This document shows, piece by piece, positions 1 through 4,285 of a stretch of 5,637 nucleotides of DNA. The stretch lies in assembly GCA_947168625.1 (NCBI GenBank), contig CAMVMQ010000057.1:1-5637 (forward strand), given 5' to 3'. The position numbers and the translations under genes are program-made. Under the pieces are notes generated by a model that had not been told where the DNA came from, did not search any database, and worked only from the letters and a program-made list of their open reading frames with translations. The first letter of the stretch is position 1; each line of letters opens with the position of its first letter. The DNA comes from an uncultured Caryophanales bacterium (GTDB lineage Bacteria; Bacillota_I; Bacilli_A; RF39; UBA660).

Positions 1-54
1 GAACTCCCAACAGTGGTTTTGGAGACCATTATTATACCATTTAACTAATCCCCT
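1..54 (-). tRNA. tRNA-Trp (CCA anticodon), 3' part outside the window
   Basis: Read on the minus strand from base 54, the sequence folds as the first 54 bases of a tRNA. The acceptor 5' arm is AGGGGAT (54-48), followed by a four-pair D-stem with the GG-containing loop AATGGTA. The seven-base anticodon loop CTCCAAA (24-18) carries anticodon CCA at 22-20. A four-base variable region, a GGGAG T-stem 5' arm and the start of the TTC loop follow. The AGGGG start and the CTCCAAAACC core match the tRNA-Trp pattern of Bacillota. The 3' acceptor arm, and any encoded CCA, lie beyond the window. One irregularity is that the first anticodon-stem pair (27-43) is A opposite C. The CCA anticodon reads only UGG, in line with standard-code use in the neighbouring genes. 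It is divergent from hisS. Confidence 0.9.
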
Positions 55-65
55 AAGACATATTA

Positions 66-94
66 ATTTTATAATATTTTATATACAATGTCAA
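66..94 (-). promoter_or_regulatory. Sigma-A-type promoter for tRNA-Trp
   Basis: On the minus strand a perfect -35 box TTGACA (94-89) is followed by a 17-base spacer and a -10 box TAAAAT (71-66). Transcription would start near base 59, a G on the minus strand, about four bases before the mature tRNA 5' end. Its -35 box faces that of hisS with only 18 bases between the two. Confidence 0.8.
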
Positions 95-112
95 TAAATT
101 AGATGTAAATAA

Positions 113-141
113 TTGACTTTTTATTAATTATATCTTAAAAT
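113..141 (+). promoter_or_regulatory. Sigma-A-type promoter for hisS
   Basis: The -35 box TTGACT (113-118), a 17-base spacer and the -10 box TAAAAT (136-141) predict a start near base 148. That leaves a 5' untranslated region of about 19 bases, just enough for the Shine-Dalgarno-like AAGAGGTG (154-161) ahead of the ATG at 167. There is no room for a T-box or other leader, so hisS, unlike serS, does not appear to have a tRNA-sensing leader. Confidence 0.75.
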
Positions 142-166
142 TTAGTTGTGAGAAAGAGGTGCTATT

Positions 167-1474
167 ATGAATAGAGTTGAGCCTAGAACACTACCTGGAT
201 TTATGGAATTATATCCAAATGAGCAGATAGTATTTAATAATATAAAGAAGGTAATTGAAGAAACATATCAGAGTTATGGATTTTATCCTTTAGATACTCC
301 CGTAATAGAGTCTTCGGATGTATTATTAGCTAAAGCAGGAGGAGAGACTGAAAAACAAATATATCGTTTTACTAAGGGAGATAATGATTTATCACTAAGA
401 TTTGATTTAACTGTACCTCTAGCAAAATATGTAGCTAAAAGATATAATGAACTTACTTTTCCTTTTAAAAGATATCAAATAGGTAAGGTATATCGTGGTG
501 AAAGACCACAAAAAGGAAGATTTAGAGAGTTTTATCAATGCGATATCGATGTTATCGGAGATGAATCATTATCAATTATGTTTGATGCTGAAATGCCTAG
601 TATTATCTATGATATTTTTAAGAAACTAAATATTGGAGATTTTATAATTAGAATAAATAATCGTAAAGTACTAGGAGGATTCTTTGAATATCTAGAGTTA
701 ACAGATAAAATAACTGATATCTTAAGAATAATAGATAAATTAGAAAAGATAGGTACGGATAAAGTAATTAGTCTTTTAGAAGAATTATCTATATCAAAAG
801 ATAAGATAGATAAAATAATTAACTTTATAAATGTTAAAGGAACTAATAATGAAAAAATAAATTCATTAAGAGATATGAATATTAATAATGATAACTTTAT
901 TACTGGTTTAAATGAATTAGAAACAGTCATTAATACAATGAAGTTAATGGAAATAAATGAAGATAATTTTGAGATAGATTTAACTATAGCTAGGGGACTT
1001 GATTACTATACTGGTACGGTATATGAAACTATATTAAAAGATTATCCAGGAATAGGAAGCGTTTGCTCTGGTGGAAGATATGATGATCTAGCGGGCTTCT
1101 ATACTGATAAAAAATTACCAGGAGTAGGTATATCTATTGGACTTACGAGATTATTTGATCAGTTACTAGATAATAATATTATAAATATAAATGAAGCATC
1201 TATTACCGATATGCTTATTGTACCATTCTGTGAAGATTATGAATATATCTTCAAAGTATATAATACTCTAAAGAAGAATAATATAAAAGTAGATATATGT
1301 TACCTAGATAAAGGATTTAAACAAAAAATGAAATATGCTAATAAAATAAATGCTAAGTATGTTATTCTAATAGGAGAAGATGAAATCAAAGAAAATGTTA
1401 TATCACTAAAAGATATGGTAACTGGAGATCAAGAAAAACTAACTATTGAAGAGTTATTAGAAAGGAAACTATAA
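167..1474 (+). CDS. hisS: Histidyl-tRNA synthetase (HisRS)
   Basis: Class II aminoacyl-tRNA synthetase that activates histidine with ATP and charges tRNA-His in the cytoplasm. The 435-residue length is normal for bacterial HisRS. Visible landmarks in order are the N-terminal LDTPVIE strand (42-48), the class II motif 2 region with YRGERPQKGRFREFYQ (109-124), a lysine/asparagine-rich insertion domain (about 165-265), the HisRS-specific histidine-binding motif RGLDYYTG (276-283), GGRYDDL (302-308), and the motif 3 segment GVGISIGLTRL (319-329) with its arginine. A C-terminal anticodon-binding domain follows (about 345-435). That domain, with both His motifs intact, argues against the paralogue HisZ. 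The ATG at 167 is preceded by AAGAGGTG at suitable spacing. It is probably transcribed alone from the promoter at 113-141, with a hairpin terminator at its stop codon. The gene for its substrate, tRNA-His, lies 100 bases downstream. Confidence 0.97.
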   Translation: MNRVEPRTLPGFMELYPNEQIVFNNIKKVIEETYQSYGFYPLDTPVIESSDVLLAKAGGETEKQIYRFTKGDNDLSLRFDLTVPLAKYVAKRYNELTFPFKRYQIGKVYRGERPQKGRFREFYQCDIDVIGDESLSIMFDAEMPSIIYDIFKKLNIGDFIIRINNRKVLGGFFEYLELTDKITDILRIIDKLEKIGTDKVISLLEELSISKDKIDKIINFINVKGTNNEKINSLRDMNINNDNFITGLNELETVINTMKLMEINEDNFEIDLTIARGLDYYTGTVYETILKDYPGIGSVCSGGRYDDLAGFYTDKKLPGVGISIGLTRLFDQLLDNNIININEASITDMLIVPFCEDYEYIFKVYNTLKKNNIKVDICYLDKGFKQKMKYANKINAKYVILIGEDEIKENVISLKDMVTGDQEKLTIEELLERKL

Positions 1475-1494
1475 TATTAGTTTCTTTCTTTATT
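1459..1494 (+). terminator. Intrinsic terminator overlapping the hisS stop codon
   Basis: A hairpin pairs GAAACTA (1465-1471) with TAGTTTC (1478-1484) around a six-base loop that begins with the hisS TAA stop. Bulging G1464 lets the helix extend by GAAA (1460-1463) against TTTC (1485-1488). A T-rich run (TTTATTT, 1489-1495) follows. The stem is AU-rich, so it may be a moderate rather than strong terminator. The left arm lies inside the last codons of hisS. Confidence 0.6.
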
Positions 1495-1532
1495 TATAAG
1501 GTTTTATATAATAATAAATTAGTAAAATACTA

Positions 1533-1561
1533 TTGACTAATAAAGAAAACTATGATAAAAT
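1533..1561 (+). promoter_or_regulatory. Promoter for tRNA-His, and probably for the T-box operon
   Basis: The -35 box TTGACT (1533-1538), a 17-base spacer and the -10 box TAAAAT (1556-1561) are the same hexamers and spacing as the hisS promoter. A TG at 1553-1554 adds an extended -10 element. Predicted start is near 1568, seven bases before the tRNA-His 5' end. No comparable promoter is visible between the tRNA and the T-box leader, so this one probably drives both. Confidence 0.75.
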
Positions 1562-1574
1562 TTATTTTGTCAAT

Positions 1575-1651
1575 GGCGGAATTGGTGAAGTGGTTAACAC
1601 GGTGGATTGTGGTTCCATTATGCGTGGGTTCGATTCCCACATTCCGCCCCA
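1575..1651 (+). tRNA. tRNA-His (GUG anticodon)
   Basis: The 77-base sequence folds completely. Acceptor GCGGAAT (1576-1582) pairs with ATTCCGC (1641-1647). The extra 5' base G-1 (1575) faces discriminator C73 (1648), the identity element recognised by HisRS. CCA is encoded (1649-1651). The D-stem GTG/CAC has a GG-containing loop, the anticodon stem is GTGGA/TCCAT with one G-U pair, and the loop TTGTGGT carries anticodon GTG at 1609-1611. The T-stem GTGGG/CCCAC closes the loop TTCGATT. It sits between hisS and a serine T-box leader that begins about nine bases after the CCA, with no terminator in between, so 3' maturation must release it from a longer transcript. Confidence 0.97.
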
Positions 1652-1660
1652 TTTTAATAT

Positions 1661-1855
1661 GTTGATGGGGATATGACTTATATAAATATTATATAGAGAG
1701 TTACTGGTTGGTGAAAAGTAATTAATAGATATATTAGTTTCTACCTCGGAGTGAAATTTAATAAATTTCCGGTGAATAACCGTTATCAAAATTAAGTAAA
1801 ATAAAAGGATGGTACCGTCATATAAGACTCCTTAAGTGTACCATTCTTTTTCTTT
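1661..1855 (+). promoter_or_regulatory. T-box leader (tRNA-sensing riboswitch), serine specifier UCU
   Basis: The RNA carries the hallmarks of a T-box leader. The stem I distal region starts with AGAGAG (1695-1700), and GUUACU (1700-1705) pairs with AGUAAU (1717-1722) around the conserved loop GGUUGGUGAAA. The specifier is read as UCU (1740-1742), followed by the usual A and ACCUCGGAG, which fits tRNA-Ser and the downstream serS. Hairpin GAAATTT/AAATTTC (1753-1769) and hairpin CGGT/ACCG (1770-1782) follow. The T-box sequence itself is AAAAGGAUGGUACCG (1803-1817), whose UGGU bulge should pair with the tRNA acceptor end. Uncharged tRNA-Ser would stabilise the antiterminator; otherwise the terminator at 1805-1855 forms. 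The specifier is inferred from spacing to the conserved ACCUCGGAG segment; shifted frames would give UUC (Phe) or CUA (Leu) but fit less well. Confidence 0.93.
1805..1855 (+). terminator. T-box-controlled intrinsic terminator
   Basis: AAGGATGGTAC (1805-1815) pairs with GTACCATTCTT (1838-1848), giving 11 pairs with one G-U. The loop holds a small GTC/GAC hairpin (1817-1819 with 1826-1828). The run TTTTTCTTTT (1847-1856) follows at once. The left arm contains the T-box sequence, so this hairpin and the antiterminator exclude each other. It is also the first plausible terminator after tRNA-His. Confidence 0.9.
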
Positions 1856-1870
1856 TAGAAAGGATGTATT

Positions 1871-2116
1871 ATGAGAGAGATTAAATTAAATACTATTTAC
1901 AAACATTTTAAAGGAGATAAGTATCTAGTAATGGATATAGTAATTGATTCTGAAACTGGTAAAGAAATGGTTTTATATAAAGGATTATATGGAGATTTAC
2001 CTTGCTATGTAAGACCACTAGATATGTTCTTATCCGAAGTAGATCATGATAAATATCCAGAAGTAGAACAAAAATATAGATTTGAAGAAATAAATATCGA
2101 AAGGAAGAATAAATAA
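1871..2116 (+). CDS. DUF1653 family small protein
   Basis: An 81-residue cytoplasmic protein that matches the DUF1653 pattern from memory. It has YKHFKG near the N-terminus (10-15), a central LYKGLYG (35-41), VRPLDMF (47-53) and KYPEVEQKYRF (61-71). The family is small, widespread in bacteria, and I know of no established biochemical function. There is no signal peptide or membrane segment, and the C-terminus is charged. The ATG at 1871 follows AGAAAGGA (1857-1864) at good spacing. It is the first gene after the serine T-box, and its TAA shares one base with the serS ATG, which suggests translational coupling. The position hints at a role tied to serine supply or translation, but that is inference from context only. 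Confidence 0.88.
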   Translation: MREIKLNTIYKHFKGDKYLVMDIVIDSETGKEMVLYKGLYGDLPCYVRPLDMFLSEVDHDKYPEVEQKYRFEEINIERKNK

Positions 2117-3399
2117 TGATAGATATAAAATTAATTAGAGAGAACCCTGATTTAGTAAAAGAAAATATTAAGAAGAAGTTTCAAGATGAAAAGTTACCAT
2201 TAGTAGATAACGTCTATGAACTAGATAAAGAGTATCGTAGTATTAGAGTAGAAGCAGATACTAATCGTAAGAATAGAAATGATATAAGCACTGAAATAGG
2301 TAATTTAATGCGTGAAGGTAAGAAGGAAGAAGGTCTTGCCTTAAAAGAAAAAGTAGTAGAAATAAATAAAAAACTTGAAGATTTAGAAGTAAAAGAAAAA
2401 GAACTAGAAGAAAAAATAAGAACTATTATGTATAAAATACCTAATATTATTGATAGTTCAGTACCAATAGGTAAAGATGATAGTGAAAATGTTGAAGTAG
2501 AAAGATTTGGTGAGCCCGTAGTTCCAAACTATGAAATACCATATCATGCAGATATTATGAATATATATAATGGTCTTGATAAAGATGCATCAGGAAGAAC
2601 TAGTGGTAATGGTTTTTATTATCTAATGGGAGATATGGCAAGATTATCTAGTGCCATGCTATCTTATGCTAGAGATTATATGATAAATAAAGGTTTTATC
2701 TATTGTATTCCACCATTTATGATAAAGAGTGATGTTGTGGGTGGTGTAATGTCATTTGCGGAAATGGACGCTATGATGTATAAAATAGAAGGCGAAGACT
2801 TATACTTAATAGGTACTAGTGAGCACTCTATGATTGGTAAATTTAAAGGAGAATTATTAAAGAAAGATAATCTTCCTATTACGATGACATCATATAGTCC
2901 ATGCTTTAGAAAAGAAGTAGGAGCTCATGGTATTGAAGAAAGAGGAATATATAGAGTACATCAATTTGAAAAGCAAGAAATGATTGTTTTATGTAATCCA
3001 GAAGAATCTATGGACTGGTATAATAAGATGTGGAAGTATACTGTTGAGGTATTTAGAAATATGAATATTCCTGTAAGACAGTTAGAATGTTGTTCTGGTG
3101 ATCTAGCGGATCTTAAAGTAAAATCATGTGATATTGAGGCATGGAGTCCAAGACAACAAAAATACTTTGAAGTGGGTTCATGCTCTAATCTAGGAGACGC
3201 ACAAGCTAGAAGATTATCTATTAGAGTAAAAGGAGAAAATGGTAACTATTACCCACATACTTTAAATAATACTGTTCTAGCTAATACTAGAGCATTAATA
3301 GCACTTCTAGAAAATAATTATAATGAAGACGGAAGTATTACTATTCCTGAAGTATTAAGACCATATATGGGTGGAATGGAGAAAATAGAAAGAAAATAA
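2116..3399 (+). CDS. serS: Seryl-tRNA synthetase (SerRS), archaeal-like motif set
   Basis: Class II synthetase that charges tRNA-Ser with serine. The 427 residues are full length. The N-terminus (MIDIKLIREN) opens a helical tRNA-binding domain, and about 27-105 is the charged, heptad-like coiled-coil arm that grips the long variable arm of tRNA-Ser. The catalytic core shows the serine-binding segment GTSEH (233-237), motif 2 with CFRKE (263-267) and RVHQFEKQE (280-288), DIEAW (339-343), SCSN (355-358), and motif 3 starting HTLNNT (381-386) with arginine 392, ending in PEVLRPYMGG. TSEH, GAHG and HTLNNT resemble archaeal SerRS more than the TAEVP and HTLNGS forms usual in bacteria. The ATG overlaps the DUF1653 stop by one base, with AAGGA ten bases upstream. 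It is the target that identifies the upstream T-box as serine-specific. Confidence 0.96.
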   Translation: MIDIKLIRENPDLVKENIKKKFQDEKLPLVDNVYELDKEYRSIRVEADTNRKNRNDISTEIGNLMREGKKEEGLALKEKVVEINKKLEDLEVKEKELEEKIRTIMYKIPNIIDSSVPIGKDDSENVEVERFGEPVVPNYEIPYHADIMNIYNGLDKDASGRTSGNGFYYLMGDMARLSSAMLSYARDYMINKGFIYCIPPFMIKSDVVGGVMSFAEMDAMMYKIEGEDLYLIGTSEHSMIGKFKGELLKKDNLPITMTSYSPCFRKEVGAHGIEERGIYRVHQFEKQEMIVLCNPEESMDWYNKMWKYTVEVFRNMNIPVRQLECCSGDLADLKVKSCDIEAWSPRQQKYFEVGSCSNLGDAQARRLSIRVKGENGNYYPHTLNNTVLANTRALIALLENNYNEDGSITIPEVLRPYMGGMEKIERK

Positions 3400-3422
3400 A
3401 CATAATAAAAAGGAGGTTTTGA

Positions 3423-4250
3423 ATGAATAATATAGATATGTATAAAGAAAAGACTTTTGATAATATCAAACATATCGATGAATTTGGCAATGAATATTGG
3501 GAAGCCAGAGAAATGATGCATGTATTGGGATATGCTAAATGGGGGAATTTTAAAAAGGTTATTGATAAAGCAAAAATAAGCTGTAAAGTTAGCGGTAATA
3601 GACTTGAAGATTGCTTTGCCGACGTCGGGAAGCCAATAACAAGCGGAAAAGGGAAAATAGAGTTTATAGAAGATTACAAATTATCAAGGTACGCTTGTTA
3701 TCTAGTAGTACAAAATGCTGATCCGAGAAAAAAAGCTGTTGCACTTGGACAAACCTATTTTGCAATTCAAACGAGAAAGATGGAAATTACCGAAGAAGAA
3801 TATACAAAATTGTCTGAAGATGAGAGAAGATTGTATAATAGAATGTCAGCAAGCAATAAAAATAAAACATTATTCTATCAAGCTAAAAAATCTGGTGTCG
3901 AAAATTTTGGTAAATTTAACAATTTTGGATATCAGGGATTATATAACGGAGAAACAGCCAAACAAATTGCCAATAGAAAAGGTATTGATTATGATAAAGA
4001 AGATATTTTAGACTGGATGGGAAGTGCAGAATTAGCAGCCAATATATTCAGAATCACTCAAACCGAAGAAAAACTAAAAAACGACCATGTATCAACCGAA
4101 ACAGATGCTTGTAGTACTCATTATGTTGTTGGTAAAACCGTACGTGAGGCTATCGAAAAATTAGGTGGTACTATGCCAGAAAAACTTCCAACACCAGATA
4201 AGTCAATAAAAGAACTAGAAAAAGAGGAATTGAAAAAAATAACAAATTAA
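3423..4250 (+). CDS. dinD: DNA damage-inducible protein D (DinD)
   Basis: A 275-residue protein, almost exactly the length of E. coli DinD and alignable along its whole length from memory. Landmarks are a BRO-N-like N-terminal part with YWEAREMMHVLGYAKW (25-40), LSRYACYLVVQNADP (87-101), YFAIQTR (112-118), GYQGLYNG (169-176), GSAELAANIFRITQTEEKL (200-218) and GGTMPEKLPTP (248-258). In E. coli dinD belongs to the LexA regulon, and the protein is reported to inhibit RecA-driven strand exchange; its role here is unproven. AGGAGG (3411-3416) sits six bases before the ATG. It lies 23 bases after serS and 35 before cysS in the same direction, but I see no LexA box. Base use is richer in G and C than its neighbours, with five ACC threonine codons, which suggests later acquisition. 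Confidence 0.93.
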   Translation: MNNIDMYKEKTFDNIKHIDEFGNEYWEAREMMHVLGYAKWGNFKKVIDKAKISCKVSGNRLEDCFADVGKPITSGKGKIEFIEDYKLSRYACYLVVQNADPRKKAVALGQTYFAIQTRKMEITEEEYTKLSEDERRLYNRMSASNKNKTLFYQAKKSGVENFGKFNNFGYQGLYNGETAKQIANRKGIDYDKEDILDWMGSAELAANIFRITQTEEKLKNDHVSTETDACSTHYVVGKTVREAIEKLGGTMPEKLPTPDKSIKELEKEELKKITN

Positions 4251-4285
4251 AATTATTAATAAATATAATATAAAGGAGGAATATT

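Noticed and set aside
607..930. Open reading frame of 107 codons on the minus strand
   Set aside because: It lies wholly inside hisS, antisense to the insertion domain, with low-complexity Ile/Leu/Ser-rich translation and no family resemblance.
1518..1574. Inverted repeats ATTAGT/ACTAAT (1518-1541) and ATTGAC/GTCAAT (1532-1574) around the tRNA-His promoter
   Set aside because: They are only six bases per arm in very AT-rich DNA and partly made of the -35 box itself, so chance explains them.
1562..1789. Open reading frame of 75 codons on the minus strand
   Set aside because: It runs antisense through tRNA-His and the T-box leader, both structured RNAs with clear identity. The WGGMWESNPR-like stretch is the familiar false translation of a tRNA gene.
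3380..3423. Possible LexA operator before dinD
   Set aside because: Neither a GAACATATGTTC-like Bacillota box nor a CTGT-N8-ACAG box is present in the short gap or the end of serS.
3318..3521. Open reading frame of 67 codons on the minus strand
   Set aside because: It is antisense to the end of serS and the start of dinD, hydrophobic by chance from AT-rich codons, with no ribosome binding site of note.
3715..4011. Open reading frame of 98 codons on the plus strand in another frame
   Set aside because: It is entirely within dinD, whose frame is conserved over its full length.
4253..4262. Palindrome TTATTAATAA between dinD and cysS as an operator or terminator
   Set aside because: It is all A and T, has no loop or T-run suited to a terminator, and such palindromes are expected in this composition.
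4264..4269. Perfect TATAAT as a possible -10 box for cysS
   Set aside because: No -35-like hexamer lies 16-18 bases upstream, and the predicted start would fall inside the AGGAGG ribosome binding site.
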